In this document: positions 7,861 to 16,633 of the stretch, in pieces
Numbering within the stretch: the stretch's first letter is position 1
Layout: each line of letters opens with the position of its first letter
Assembly (NCBI RefSeq): GCF_016892625.1
Contig: NZ_JAFEMW010000003.1
Coordinates: 434,001 to 498,000, forward strand
Reading direction: 5' to 3'
From: Brevibacterium sp. RIT 803
GTDB lineage: Bacteria; Actinomycetota; Actinomycetes; Actinomycetales; Brevibacteriaceae
DNA: 64,000 bases
The notes under the pieces: generated by a model
Databases searched by the model: none
What the model was told of the DNA's origin: nothing
What the model saw: only the letters and a program-made list of their open reading frames with translations
Program-made: the position numbers and the translations under genes

Positions 7861-8640
7861 ATGAATACAGAAACCACTGCCCCATCACCGACCACATCAC
7901 AGCCAGTCGCTCTCATCAGCGGCGCGAACAGAGGAATCGGGCTGCAGGTCGCCAAGGATCTTGCAGCCGCTGGCTTCACCGTCTTCCTCGGGTCCCGTAA
8001 CGAGACGAGCGGGCGTGAGGCCGCTGCTGAGATCGGCGCCGGCACCATCGCCCTCCAGCTCGACGTCACCGACCAAGACTCCGTCATTGCGGCCGCAGAG
8101 CGCATCGAGTCGGAGTTCGGGCGCCTCGATCTGCTGGTGAACAATGCTGGAGTGTCGTTCCTCGGAGATCGCAGCACACCGCTGCCTGAGAGAGCCCGCT
8201 CCGGACTGCTGACCAATGCGCCGCTTGAGTCAGTGCGGGACATGTACGAGATCAACGTCTTCGGAGTCATTGCGCTCACCCAGGCTCTCCTTCCTCTGCT
8301 GCGCTCCGCACCCGGATCACGCGTGGTCAACGTCGGCAGCGGCGGCGGATCATTGGCGGCGAATGCCGATCCCGAGAACCCGCATCGGCGGATGTTCGGC
8401 CTCTACTCCGTGACCAAGACCGCCCTGCACGCGGTCTCTCTGGCCTTCGCCACAGCGCTCGAACCCGAGGGCATTCCGGTCAACACCGTCGACCCGGGAA
8501 TGACGTCGACTGCACTCAATGATTTCCAGGGAACGAAGACTGTCGAACAGGGTGCGGCCCATATCGTCGCCGTGGCACTGCGCGGGACCGACGGACCGAC
8601 CGGAACGTTCACCAGCGACGAAGGCACGGTGCCGTGGTGA
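7861..8640 (+). CDS. short-chain dehydrogenase/reductase
   Basis: This classical SDR of 259 residues has the nucleotide motif SGANRGIGLQVA (TGxxxGxG type), NNAGVSF, and the active-site YSVTKTAL with Tyr and Lys four apart. The charged residue pattern after the second strand (GSRNET) favours NADP(H). A GGAG lies 5 bases before the ATG. The gene is divergent from the AraC regulator with only about 75 bases between, so it is the likely target. SDRs of this kind reduce ketones or aldehydes or oxidise alcohols; the substrate is not predictable. Confidence 0.88.
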   Translation: MNTETTAPSPTTSQPVALISGANRGIGLQVAKDLAAAGFTVFLGSRNETSGREAAAEIGAGTIALQLDVTDQDSVIAAAERIESEFGRLDLLVNNAGVSFLGDRSTPLPERARSGLLTNAPLESVRDMYEINVFGVIALTQALLPLLRSAPGSRVVNVGSGGGSLAANADPENPHRRMFGLYSVTKTALHAVSLAFATALEPEGIPVNTVDPGMTSTALNDFQGTKTVEQGAAHIVAVALRGTDGPTGTFTSDEGTVPW

Positions 8641-8661
8641 TCGGCAGCTGAACGCTTGCCA

Positions 8662-9324
8662 TCACTCCTGGTACAGGGCTGAAGCAGAGCCCGAGTGACT
8701 GGTGAGAACTGTCATCATATGTGATCGTGCACGTTCGATGCCCTGCAATGCGGTATTGCGGATGACGTCGGGATCACGGCCTTCGATGGCGTCGACCAAG
8801 CGGCCGTGATTGACCGCTTTGTAGGGTCGTCCCAGCTCCTTGCGCAGGTTGAGGCAGCGTTCGATCTCCTCATGGATCGAGCGCACGGTTTTCGCAAGCA
8901 CAGGAACACCGGACAGTTCGGCGATCCGGACGTGGAGCTGCCCGTTGCGCTCATTGAGCACGTGTTTCTCGACTGACGGGTCGATGCTCAGATCGCTCAA
9001 CTCCGCCAGATCTTCGAGTTCAGCCGACGAGGCGCGCTCCGAAGCAAGAACGGCCGCTTCCGGTTCGACCATCTTGCGCAGGGCGTAGAGATCCTGAATC
9101 TCGCTGAAGTCGATCGGCTTGATGAACGTGCCCCGTCGAGGCATGACCACGACTAGACCCTCACGACGCAGGCTGTTGATCGCTTCCCGAACCGGAGTGC
9201 GACTCATCTCGTATTCTTCGGCGATCGCCGAATCCGAGATCATGGTGCCAGGACGCAGCGTCGTTTTCACGATGTCTCTCTTCAACTGCGCGTAGGCCTG
9301 GTCGGCCATTGAAGTCTTTGTCAC
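8662..9324 (-). CDS. GntR family regulator, FCD subfamily
   Basis: The 220-residue protein has a GntR winged helix at residues 8-75 (AYAQLKRDIVKTTLRPG, then MSRTPVREAINSLRREGLV) and an all-helical FCD effector domain from about 80 to 210, with acidic and histidine residues (DLYALRKMVEPEAA, NGQLHVRIAELSG) of the kind that binds metal and a carboxylate ligand. The start is GTG 9324; ATG 9309, five codons in, is possible. It is divergent from the AbgT-family transporter and the opine-dehydrogenase-like gene, its probable targets. The shared region holds direct repeats at 9425-9449. Confidence 0.88.
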   Translation of the reverse strand: MTKTSMADQAYAQLKRDIVKTTLRPGTMISDSAIAEEYEMSRTPVREAINSLRREGLVVVMPRRGTFIKPIDFSEIQDLYALRKMVEPEAAVLASERASSAELEDLAELSDLSIDPSVEKHVLNERNGQLHVRIAELSGVPVLAKTVRSIHEEIERCLNLRKELGRPYKAVNHGRLVDAIEGRDPDVIRNTALQGIERARSHMMTVLTSHSGSASALYQE

Positions 9325-9417
9325 CGCCGAACAACCTTTCAGATCACTGTGCTGAGACTCGTCCTACCGAAGAACAAGTTGACTTCCGATCGGTGCCACT
9401 CTAGCATCCTTGTTATA

Positions 9418-9454
9418 TATCAGACGGATACTTTACGGATACACGATACTGATA
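9418..9454. promoter_or_regulatory. repeat-rich promoter region of the transporter/opine-dehydrogenase operon
   Basis: CGGATAC occurs at 9425-9431 and 9436-9442, exactly one helical turn apart, with a third copy shortened to CGATAC at 9444-9449. The block is framed by TATCAG (9418-9423) and its complement CTGATA (9449-9454). It lies 60-96 bases before the AbgT ATG and opposite the GntR gene, which makes it the best candidate operator for that regulator. Function is inferred. Confidence 0.4.
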
Positions 9455-9513
9455 TTGCGCCTGAGAGGGCCTCACACAATGAAGTGCACATCGCCTCACC
9501 TGAAAGGCATCGA

Positions 9514-11091
9514 ATGACAGCCACCACGGAAGACCACGCGGTTGCCAACCCAGACAATCGCTTCTATCGCATTCTGACTTCGATCGAGCGGGCAGGGAAC
9601 AAGCTTCCGCATCCGTTCTGGCTGTTCGTCATTCTCTGCCTGGCGCTCGGAACGACGAGTGCGATCCTGGCAGGACTCGGAGTGTCGGTGACTCTGCCCG
9701 TTGACGGAGAGACAGTCGCGGTCAACAACCTCTTCTCAATCGATGGAGCACTCTTCGCCATCGAGAACGCCCTGACGAACTACGCGACGTTCCCGCCATT
9801 GGCCATGATCGTCGTCGTGTTGCTCGGCGTCAGCGTCGCAGAGCGCAGCGGCTTGCTGACTGCTCTGCTGCGTGTGACGGTGGGCAGGCTTCCGAAAGCT
9901 TGGCTGACCTTCTCGATCGCCTTCGCCTCGATGATTGCGCACGTCATGTCGGATTCTGCGTACCTCGTGATGATCCCATTGGGTGCCCTGGCCTTCCGCG
10001 CTGCCGGACGGAGTCCGTTGCTCGGTCTCATGGTCGCCTATGCGGCCACAGCCGTCGGTTTCAATGCGAGTCCGCTCGTCACACCCTCGGACGCCATTCG
10101 CGCTTCACTGTCGATGGCGGCGTCCCACATTGTCGACAAGGACTATGTCGTCACACCGTTCGCCACCTACTTTTTCACGGCCGCGTCGTCAGTGGTGCTG
10201 TCGATCACCATCGCCGTCGTCGTCGACAAAGTGCTCAGCCGCCGTCCTGAGTTCTCACCCGAACGCCTCTCAAGTGACTTCCGAGTCTCGGACAAACTGT
10301 TCAATACGGAGTCCACCAACCATGAATCCGTCGAGCTGAGCGCTGAGGAGCGTCGGGGCCTCATCGTGTCCGCTGTCGTCTTCGTCGTCGCAGCCGTCGG
10401 GATCGCGTTGATACTCATGCCGGGCTCGCCGTTTCGCGGAGAAGGCGGAAGCATCATTCAGTCGCCCGTGCTCAAGAACATCGCCATCTTCATTTCGCTG
10501 GTCTTCGCCCTGCTCGGCATCGTGTACGGGCGGATCACACGATCGATCCCCCACCTCGGCGATGTTCCTCCGGCAATGGCCGAAGGCATCCGAACCTTGG
10601 CGCCAGTCCTCGTGCTCTTCTTCGTCGTCTCCCAGTTCCTCGCGTATTTCGAGTGGACGAACATTGGGTCGGTCATCAGCGTCAACGGTGCCGCGCTGTT
10701 CAAACAGCTCAACGCTCCGCATCTGGTTCTGCTGCTCATCATCGTTCTTGCCATCTGCGTTCTCAACATGCTGATCACCAGCGGCTCCGCGATGTGGTCG
10801 ATCCTCGCTCCCGTCGTAGTTCCGCTCGTCATGTACATCGGAATGCGGCCGGAATCGGCAATGGTCGCGTTCATGATCGGCGATTCGGTCACCAACTGCC
10901 TGACGCCGCTCAACGGCTACTTCGTCCTCGCTCTCGGCTATGTCCAGCACTTCCGTAAGGGGGCCGGAGTCGGGACCATGCTCTCCTTCACCCTGCCCCT
11001 GGCCTTGGCAGTGCTCATCGTCTGGTCCATCTTCTTCGTCATCTGGTATCTCGTCGGAATCCCCCTGGGGCCAGGGGTGCCGGTTCGATGA
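9514..11091 (+). CDS. abgT: AbgT family transporter
   Basis: The integral membrane protein has 525 residues from ATG 9514, where GAAAGG lies 8 bases upstream; the longer frame from 9349 would run through the promoter. It has about 12 hydrophobic segments and AbgT-family features: an N-terminal NKLPHPFWLF, the re-entrant stretch AHVMSDSAYLVMIPLGALAF, and the second-half GDSVTNCLTPLNGYFVLAL. AbgT proteins take up p-aminobenzoyl-glutamate or export antimetabolites in exchange for protons. Here the gene overlaps an opine-dehydrogenase-like frame and has no abgA/abgB partner, so uptake of an N-carboxyalkyl amino acid or similar conjugate is a reasonable inference. Confidence 0.88.
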   Translation: MTATTEDHAVANPDNRFYRILTSIERAGNKLPHPFWLFVILCLALGTTSAILAGLGVSVTLPVDGETVAVNNLFSIDGALFAIENALTNYATFPPLAMIVVVLLGVSVAERSGLLTALLRVTVGRLPKAWLTFSIAFASMIAHVMSDSAYLVMIPLGALAFRAAGRSPLLGLMVAYAATAVGFNASPLVTPSDAIRASLSMAASHIVDKDYVVTPFATYFFTAASSVVLSITIAVVVDKVLSRRPEFSPERLSSDFRVSDKLFNTESTNHESVELSAEERRGLIVSAVVFVVAAVGIALILMPGSPFRGEGGSIIQSPVLKNIAIFISLVFALLGIVYGRITRSIPHLGDVPPAMAEGIRTLAPVLVLFFVVSQFLAYFEWTNIGSVISVNGAALFKQLNAPHLVLLLIIVLAICVLNMLITSGSAMWSILAPVVVPLVMYIGMRPESAMVAFMIGDSVTNCLTPLNGYFVLALGYVQHFRKGAGVGTMLSFTLPLALAVLIVWSIFFVIWYLVGIPLGPGVPVR

Positions 11092-11141
11092 CGGATGCGT
11101 TCAATCGTGACAACAGAGACTCTCGAAAGGAAACAACACAA

Positions 11142-12221
11142 ATGGGAACAATCACCGTCATCGGTGCGGGCAACGTTGGCCAGACGATCGCCGGGCATAT
11201 GGCATTGCTGGGACATTCTGTGCGGATGTTCTCGCGCTGGGACAAAGAGTTTCAGCCGATCAGGGATCGAGGAGGAATCGAACTCTTCGGCGAAATCAAC
11301 GGGATCGGCATACCGGACCTGCTCACCACCGACATCGGCACAGCTACGGAGAACGCCGATGTGGTTGTGGTCGCCGCACCCGCGTTCGCACACCCGGGCC
11401 TCTCCGAGTCGCTCGCTTCCACCCTGGAACCCGATCAACTCGTCGTCTTCCAACCCACAGTTCTGGGCAGCGGTGTGGAGCTGTCCCGCCACTTCGCGCT
11501 GGCCGACCGGCAACCATGCCTGATCGCAGAGAGCGCGACCAGCTTATACACGTGCCGGCTCAAGGAGCCCGCCAAGGTCTACGTCGGCGCAGTGAAGGAC
11601 TCGATCGGCATTTCGAGCATTCCCAACAGCAGGACACAGGAGGTCATCGGTCGCCTCGTCCCCTTCTTCGGCGAACACTACAGCCCGGCAGCTGACAGTT
11701 TGGCGGTCGGCCTGAGCAATTCGAATCCGATCTATCACGTTCCGCCGGCAGTCCTGAACTTCAAGACTGTCGAAGACGCCGAACGTCTGCCACAGCACGA
11801 GCTCGTGACCCCGAGAATCGCCGAAGCCATCGATGCTCTCGATCAGGAACGACTTTCGCTGTCGACAGTGCTGCATACTCACACCACGGGATTCTGGCAG
11901 TTCCTGGACGATGCCTATGGAGTCAGCGAAGGCTCGTTCGTCGACAGAGTCGTACAGGGATACGGCCGACAGGCGTTTCCTGAACCGGACTCCCTGACAC
12001 ATCGGTACTTCACGGAAGATATCCCCTTCGGACTGGTCATCTGGAGTTCTATTGCCCGACAGATCGGTGTACCCATGCCGCTGACCGATGGCTTCATCAC
12101 CATCAGCAGCGTGCTCTGCGGGGTCGATTTCTCTGCAAACGGCCGCACTGCAGAGTCCCTCGGCCTCGCAGACGCCGAGGTGGACGACATACTCGATGTC
12201 TTCCGCAATGGAGTGCGCTGA
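11142..12221 (+). CDS. NAD(P)-dependent opine (octopine/nopaline-type) dehydrogenase family protein
   Basis: The protein has 359 residues from ATG 11142 (AAAGGA 10 bases upstream); an earlier in-frame start at 11088 would overlap the transporter by an ATGA junction. The N-terminal Rossmann fold begins VIGAGNVGQTIAGHMALLGH. The C-terminal helical domain carries the octopine-dehydrogenase features SNSNPIYHVPPAVLN (with the family His) and RYFTEDIPFGLVIW. Opine dehydrogenases reversibly join an oxoacid to an amino acid by reductive amination. Next to an AbgT-type transporter and a GntR regulator, oxidative cleavage of an imported secondary amine dicarboxylate is the simplest role; synthesis and export is the alternative. 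Confidence 0.8.
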   Translation: MGTITVIGAGNVGQTIAGHMALLGHSVRMFSRWDKEFQPIRDRGGIELFGEINGIGIPDLLTTDIGTATENADVVVVAAPAFAHPGLSESLASTLEPDQLVVFQPTVLGSGVELSRHFALADRQPCLIAESATSLYTCRLKEPAKVYVGAVKDSIGISSIPNSRTQEVIGRLVPFFGEHYSPAADSLAVGLSNSNPIYHVPPAVLNFKTVEDAERLPQHELVTPRIAEAIDALDQERLSLSTVLHTHTTGFWQFLDDAYGVSEGSFVDRVVQGYGRQAFPEPDSLTHRYFTEDIPFGLVIWSSIARQIGVPMPLTDGFITISSVLCGVDFSANGRTAESLGLADAEVDDILDVFRNGVR

Positions 12222-12238
12222 CCCTTTCGGGCCAAAAA

Positions 12239-12281
12239 CGTGGAAGGGCCGGGCAGACGTAGAGCCGTTCGGCCCTCCACG
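12239..12281. terminator. hairpin between convergent genes
   Basis: CGTGGAAGGGCCG (12239-12251) pairs with CGGCCCTCCACG (12270-12281) with a single bulged A and an 18-base loop. The hairpin lies between the opine-dehydrogenase stop and the end of the VOC gene on the opposite strand. There is no long T run, so it is called on stem strength and position. Confidence 0.6.
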
Positions 12282-12288
12282 CGAATGT

Positions 12289-13032
12289 CTAGTCGACTGC
12301 GGCGCTGCAGGCCAGAACGGCACCGGCGGGGTCAGCAATGACGACATTCCGGTGGCTCTCTGTGTCGAAGGGCTCGAGCACGACTGTGCCGCCCAGCGAC
12401 TCAACGAGCGCCGCGGTGGTGTCTGCGTCGCTGATGGCAACGTTGACAGCCCAGTGAGGTGGGGCATCACCGGCGTCGGAAAGCAGACCGATGGTGTGCC
12501 CGTCGAGACTCCACCGTGAGAAGGGTGCACCCGAGACCTCGTGGAGTTCCCAGCCGAAAAGCGCACCGTAGAAATCCTGCGACGCTCGAGCGTCGGGGCT
12601 GTGGAGCGAGGACATTGACCAGGAGTTGGTCTCGCCGACAGTCTCGGCCCGTTCGACGCCCTGGCCATCATTGACGCAGAAGGGGATGCCGCTTGGATCT
12701 GCGAGGATCGCGACTCGTCCACCCGTATTCTGTTCCAAAGACGGTAGAAGACAGCTTCCACCCGCGGTTTCAGCCTCGGCGATCGAGGCATCGACGTCGT
12801 CGACGAGGATATGGATCAACCACCCGGCTGGAACTGCCCGCGGTGCCTGAGCGATACCGGCGACGCTCTGCCCATCCAACCGAGCCACGAGCACATTGTC
12901 GTTCTCACCGGGGTCCTCGACGGCCCAGCCGAAGAGCTGAGTATAGAACTCGGCCGCCTCCGACACGTTCGGCTGGAGAGTCTCGATCCAGAACGGGGCA
13001 CCGATCCAGTGAGTGCTGTCGTTGGCCATCAT
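12289..13032 (-). CDS. VOC family protein with two glyoxalase-like domains
   Basis: This 247-residue protein contains two tandem VOC modules. Module one is about residues 10-120 (GAPFWIETLQPNVSEAAEFY, then GGRVAILADPSGIPFCV) and module two about 135-245 (SSLHSPDARASQDFYGALFG, then NVVIADPAGAVLACS). The layout matches the mycobacterial CFP30B-like family, of which no reaction is established. Some glyoxalase metal ligands are not obvious, so hydrolase or isomerase activity is not claimed. GAAAGG precedes the double ATG at 13032/13029. It is a single gene facing the opine-dehydrogenase operon. Confidence 0.8.
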   Translation of the reverse strand: MMANDSTHWIGAPFWIETLQPNVSEAAEFYTQLFGWAVEDPGENDNVLVARLDGQSVAGIAQAPRAVPAGWLIHILVDDVDASIAEAETAGGSCLLPSLEQNTGGRVAILADPSGIPFCVNDGQGVERAETVGETNSWSMSSLHSPDARASQDFYGALFGWELHEVSGAPFSRWSLDGHTIGLLSDAGDAPPHWAVNVAISDADTTAALVESLGGTVVLEPFDTESHRNVVIADPAGAVLACSAAVD

Positions 13033-13110
13033 TGCCTTTCAACCATCGCGGACTGCCGCAGGCTCTCAGCTCTGCTCATGATTCGACAATAGTTACTCTT
13101 CCCCGGCCAG

Positions 13111-13421
13111 TCACTCCCCAGAACCGTCAGAAGACTGGGCGGTATCGACGATCCACGGCACTCCGTACCGGTCGAGGCACATGCCGAACCCTTCGGACCA
13201 GAACGTCGGACCAAGCGGCATTTGGATCTCGCCGCCGTCAGCCAGCGCAGCGAAGACCGTGTCAGCAGTCGCCAGATCAGCGGCCGTGTAGGACAGTGCA
13301 ATACCCAACCTGGGGCCACCATCGCCCGTAGTGTCATCGGACCCATGAGCAGCGTGTCATAGAAGGTCAAAGCGGCGTGCATGACCGTGTCATGGCGCGG
13401 AGGCTTGTTCAACGCCCTCAT
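13111..13421 (-). pseudogene. frameshifted and 5'-truncated PhnB-like VOC gene
   Basis: Two frames on this strand make one protein when joined. The frame from 13421 reads HDTVMHAALTFYDTLLMG, and the frame ending at 13111 continues SDDTTGDGGPRLGIALSY and later GPTFWSEGFGMCLDRYGVPW, which is the PhnB/3-demethylubiquinone-methyltransferase-like VOC family. The shift falls near 13345-13350, just after LLMG. About the first 35 residues of the family are also absent, because a TGA lies just upstream of 13421 in this frame. A one-base sequencing error could explain the shift but not the missing N-terminus. Confidence 0.7.
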
Positions 13422-13484
13422 GAGAACACTGCGTCAGCATTCCCTGCAGAAATGGAGTCGATGTTGTCTCTTGGTGCGGTGCCT

Positions 13485-13811
13485 CTACTGGGAACTGAAG
13501 TAGAAGTCCGCGTGTGCCGCACAGCGCGGATTGAATGGCGCCGCGCAATCCGGGCAAGCGCTCACGCCCAGGTAGGCCTCGATCGTCAGCTCCGTCCAAC
13601 AGTGTCCACAGAGAATAGCCTTCTGATTCCACTGCTCTCGGGGCCACTGCTGGGCCGAGTGTTCAGCGCATTCGGAGTGGCAGAGATGGCACGGAAAGTA
13701 CCTGTCGCAGCAGGCAAAGCGAATGGCGATGATGTCGAGTTCAGTCGAATAATGCTCGCATCGAGTGTGCTCATCGACGGTCTTGCCGAAAACTCGGGGT
13801 AACGTCGTCAC
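13485..13811 (-). CDS. CHY zinc finger protein
   Basis: The 108-residue protein is built around a CHY zinc-finger domain. The ordered Cys/His set includes TRCEHYSTELDIIAIRFACC, YFPCHLCHSECAEH, ILCGHCWTELT and SACPDCAAPFNPRCAAH, enough to hold three zinc ions. Small bacterial CHY proteins have no settled function; in eukaryotes the domain occurs in ubiquitin ligases. Translation begins at GTG 13811 with AGGTGA 4 bases upstream. It stands alone between a broken VOC gene and a DUF2891 gene. Confidence 0.85.
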   Translation of the reverse strand: MTTLPRVFGKTVDEHTRCEHYSTELDIIAIRFACCDRYFPCHLCHSECAEHSAQQWPREQWNQKAILCGHCWTELTIEAYLGVSACPDCAAPFNPRCAAHADFYFSSQ

Positions 13812-13910
13812 GGCTCACCTGCCTCCTGTTGCTCTGCTCCCTGTATTCCCAGCCTAGTCGCCTGCGCTGTTCGGCGAAGTAAAATAGGGACCCCGAGCCG
13901 ATGAGGACCA

Positions 13911-14972
13911 ATGCCAACACCTGAAGATTTCGTCCGCCCCTTCGCCGAGGTGGCCCTGGCCAACATCACCCGCGAGTATCCGTTCGCCGCCCACCACGTC
14001 GCACGCGGATTGATCGACATCGTGCCAGCAAGCGAGAAGAACCCGGCCTTCGCGAACTCCTTCGACTGGCACTCCAGCGTGCACATGCACTACCTGTTGG
14101 CGTCACTTCTGGGCACCGAGTCTGCCCCTGGTGCGGAGTGGCGCGACGAAGCCATCGAGATCCTCGCCTCCCACCTCAGTGAGGATAATATGCGCGCCGA
14201 GGCGGATTTCCTCCGAGACAACCCGAGCTGGGAACGACCCTATGGTTGGGCATGGGCCATCGACCTCAACCGGGCTCTCAACGCCAGTGAGATCTCTGAA
14301 CTGCGAACGCTGGGAAAGAATACCCAGGTCCTCGCCGATACCGTCTTCGAGCTGGTCCTCGAATGGCTGCCGAAGGTCCCCGAGCCGGTACGCCACGGAG
14401 TCCACTCGAACACGGCATTCGCTCTGCGCCGCATCCTCATCAGTGCCCGCGCACAGGACCGAGTTGATGTCGTCGACGCCATCGCCACGGCTGCCCACCG
14501 CTTCTATGCCGAGGACCAGGCCTGGAACTTCCGTCAGGAGCGCAGCGGCCATGACTTCCTCTCCCCCGGACTGTGCGAGGCTGACCTCATGGCCGAAGTT
14601 CTCACGGAGGACGAGCTCAAAGCGTGGCTGCCGAGCTTCCTTTCCGATCTGGCATCTGAATCACCGGCGCTGACTCCGGTGGAGGTTCTCGACCTCACCG
14701 ACGGGCAGCAAAGCCACCTCTACGGTTTGGGACTGTCGGTGGCGGCATCGGTCATGAGGTTGGCGCCGATGCTGCAAAGCATCGGCAAAGAGGCTGATAA
14801 CGGCGAGCTTGTAGAACAGTCGAAGGGAATGTTGGCTCGGGTCGATGCGCTGATGTCACCTGGACTGGACGCGTCGGTGTCCGATGAGTACATGTCCTCG
14901 CACTGGGTGGCGACCTTTGCGTGGGAGGCACTGGGGCTTCACGTCGCCACCGACAATGTGTTGTCAACATAG
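13911..14972 (+). CDS. DUF2891 domain protein
   Basis: The 353-residue soluble protein spans the whole DUF2891 family, recognised by NSFDWHSSVHMHYLLASLLG, ERPYGWAWAIDLNRAL, VRHGVHSNTAFALRR, SGHDFLSPGLCEADLM and SHWVATFAWEALGL. The conserved His, Asp and Trp residues within a helical, probably alpha-toroid-like fold look like an active site facing a carbohydrate or similar ligand, but no activity is known to me. AGGA lies 3 bases before the ATG. It is read on its own and converges on the MIO-less lyase gene. Confidence 0.82.
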   Translation: MPTPEDFVRPFAEVALANITREYPFAAHHVARGLIDIVPASEKNPAFANSFDWHSSVHMHYLLASLLGTESAPGAEWRDEAIEILASHLSEDNMRAEADFLRDNPSWERPYGWAWAIDLNRALNASEISELRTLGKNTQVLADTVFELVLEWLPKVPEPVRHGVHSNTAFALRRILISARAQDRVDVVDAIATAAHRFYAEDQAWNFRQERSGHDFLSPGLCEADLMAEVLTEDELKAWLPSFLSDLASESPALTPVEVLDLTDGQQSHLYGLGLSVAASVMRLAPMLQSIGKEADNGELVEQSKGMLARVDALMSPGLDASVSDEYMSSHWVATFAWEALGLHVATDNVLST

Positions 14973-15033
14973 TCGCCCCCTTCACACCCGCCTCGTCGTG
15001 ACGCCCGCCGTCATGCTTCTCAAGTCATCCGGG

Positions 15034-16593
15034 TCAAACTGTGCGCAATTTACTCCCGCCTGATTCCACAGCCGCAGTGAGTTCTTCGCCGACGATCAGA
15101 GAATGGATCGCCTCGATATCTTTGTGGACCGGGCGGTCTCTCTCGAGCTTCGGAACCATCGCTCGAATTGTGTCGTAAGCAGCGCCCACACCCCGTCCGA
15201 TGGGTTCAGAGGAGATGAACTCCACTGCCTGGCATGCACACAAAAACTCGATCGCAAGTACGTGCGATACGTTCTCAATGACTTCGAGGCTCTTGAGCGC
15301 AGAAGAGGTACCCATGCTCACGTGGTCCTCCTGACCCGCTGCTGAAGGAATGGAATCGACCGAGGCAGGCTGCGCCAATCGCTTGTTGTCTGAGACCACC
15401 GCAGCGGCAGTGTACTGAGGAATCATGTACCCCGAGTCGGTGCCGGGGTTCGGCGACAAGAATGGAGGAAGTCCGCTATGGTCAGCGGAAGTCAGCCGGA
15501 ATGTCCGCCGTTCCGAGATGCTGGAGAGTTCTGTGAGAGCTATCGCGAGCATGTCCAGAGCCATCGCCACAGACTCACCATGACAATTCGACGACGACAA
15601 TGACATCTCGTCCTCGGCGAAAATCAGCGGGTTATCGGTCGCGGAGTTCATTTCGTCTTCGATCACGGATTTGACGAATCGAATCATATCTTTGGCGGCA
15701 CCGTGTACTTGCGGAATTGACCTCAGGCTCAGAGCGTCCTGCACCTTGCGCTGGGATTCCGCTTCCTCCAAGCTGCTTCCCTGAAATAATGTTCGGAGGT
15801 TTTCGGCCGTCGCCCCGACGCCCTCGTGCTTCTTCACAGCGCCAATGCGGGCGTCGAATGCGGAGAGGTTCCCGCGAAGTCCCTCAACTGAAACGGCGCT
15901 TGCGATGTCTGCAGTCTTCAGCAGCGACAAGGCATCGTGCACGGCAAGGCCTCCGAGTGCGACCATGTCGCACGTGCCGTTGAGCAGGCTCAGTCCCTCT
16001 TTTGCCTGCAGGACGACCGGCCTCAGTCCCCGGCGTTTGAGCGCTTCTGCACCAGAGACCTCCGAGCCATCCACGCATGCTTCGCCTTCACCGATGAGAA
16101 CCAACGCGATATGGGCTTGATACGCCAGGTACCCGAGCGACCCCTTGCGAGGCACTCGCGGGATCACGTCTTCATTCACCATGCCAAGAAGCAAATCCAC
16201 GACTTCTTCCCTGATCCCGGAGTACCCGAGCGAAAGGTTTCGGACCATCATTGCCATCACCGCGCGCGTTTCGACCGCAGAGAGAGGGTCTCCTACTCCG
16301 CTGGCGTGGCTGCGGACAAGGCTGAGCTGCAGTTGGGCTGATTCCTCCGGGCTGATTCGGATCTTGCTGTTATCGCCGACGCCGGTCGTAATTCCATAGA
16401 CAATTGCGTCCTGGCTCAGCAGATCGTCGACGACTCGCCGGGACTCCCGAATCCCGCGACGCGCATCATCCGAAAGCCGCACCAAACGTCGATCTCGGGC
16501 GATGCGATGCAGGTCATCGACGTTGAACCCAGAGGGACTGATGGTCACATATTCTTGCGTGTTGATCTCATGCTCCTTCGCTCGAAACGACAT
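15034..16593 (-). CDS. aromatic amino acid lyase family protein lacking the MIO tripeptide; candidate ergothionase-type betaine lyase
   Basis: This 519-residue homologue of histidine ammonia-lyase keeps most of the fold's active site. It has Tyr66 in VYGITTGVG (the catalytic tyrosine of HutH) and Glu422 in AGQEDHVSMG (the residue near the imidazole in HutH). The segment that should read GSxGASGDLAPLAH is instead GSLGYLAYQAH (residues 151-161): Ala-Ser-Gly, which forms the MIO electrophile, is cleanly deleted in frame. MIO is needed to expel ammonia but not a quaternary amine. Ergothionase, which eliminates trimethylamine from ergothioneine, is to my knowledge an MIO-less member of this family. 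The gene follows a betaine-type transporter after 40 bases. The start is ATG 16593; the frame extends to 16680. Ergothioneine, hercynine or a similar betaine is the inferred substrate. Confidence 0.75.
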   Translation of the reverse strand: MSFRAKEHEINTQEYVTISPSGFNVDDLHRIARDRRLVRLSDDARRGIRESRRVVDDLLSQDAIVYGITTGVGDNSKIRISPEESAQLQLSLVRSHASGVGDPLSAVETRAVMAMMVRNLSLGYSGIREEVVDLLLGMVNEDVIPRVPRKGSLGYLAYQAHIALVLIGEGEACVDGSEVSGAEALKRRGLRPVVLQAKEGLSLLNGTCDMVALGGLAVHDALSLLKTADIASAVSVEGLRGNLSAFDARIGAVKKHEGVGATAENLRTLFQGSSLEEAESQRKVQDALSLRSIPQVHGAAKDMIRFVKSVIEDEMNSATDNPLIFAEDEMSLSSSNCHGESVAMALDMLAIALTELSSISERRTFRLTSADHSGLPPFLSPNPGTDSGYMIPQYTAAAVVSDNKRLAQPASVDSIPSAAGQEDHVSMGTSSALKSLEVIENVSHVLAIEFLCACQAVEFISSEPIGRGVGAAYDTIRAMVPKLERDRPVHKDIEAIHSLIVGEELTAAVESGGSKLRTV

Positions 16594-16633
16594 GCTTGAT
16601 GCTTTCGGTCTGACGGCAGAAACGGGAACAGGC

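Noticed and set aside
7787-7900. Hydrophobic N-terminal extension of the AraC regulator
   Set aside because: It would make a cytoplasmic regulator membrane-anchored and overlaps the divergent SDR promoter and start; the ATG at 7786 with an upstream -10 fits better.
9349-9513. N-terminal extension of the AbgT transporter
   Set aside because: The added residues are polar, cover the promoter repeats, and the ATG at 9514 has a better ribosome site and family-like start.
13390-13647. 85-residue minus-strand frame
   Set aside because: It lies across the CHY zinc-finger gene in another frame and has no family features.
15034-16593. Ordinary histidine ammonia-lyase (HutH)
   Set aside because: The MIO-forming Ala-Ser-Gly is missing while the surrounding sequence is intact and in frame, no other hut genes are nearby, and the partner is a BCCT rather than an amino-acid transporter.
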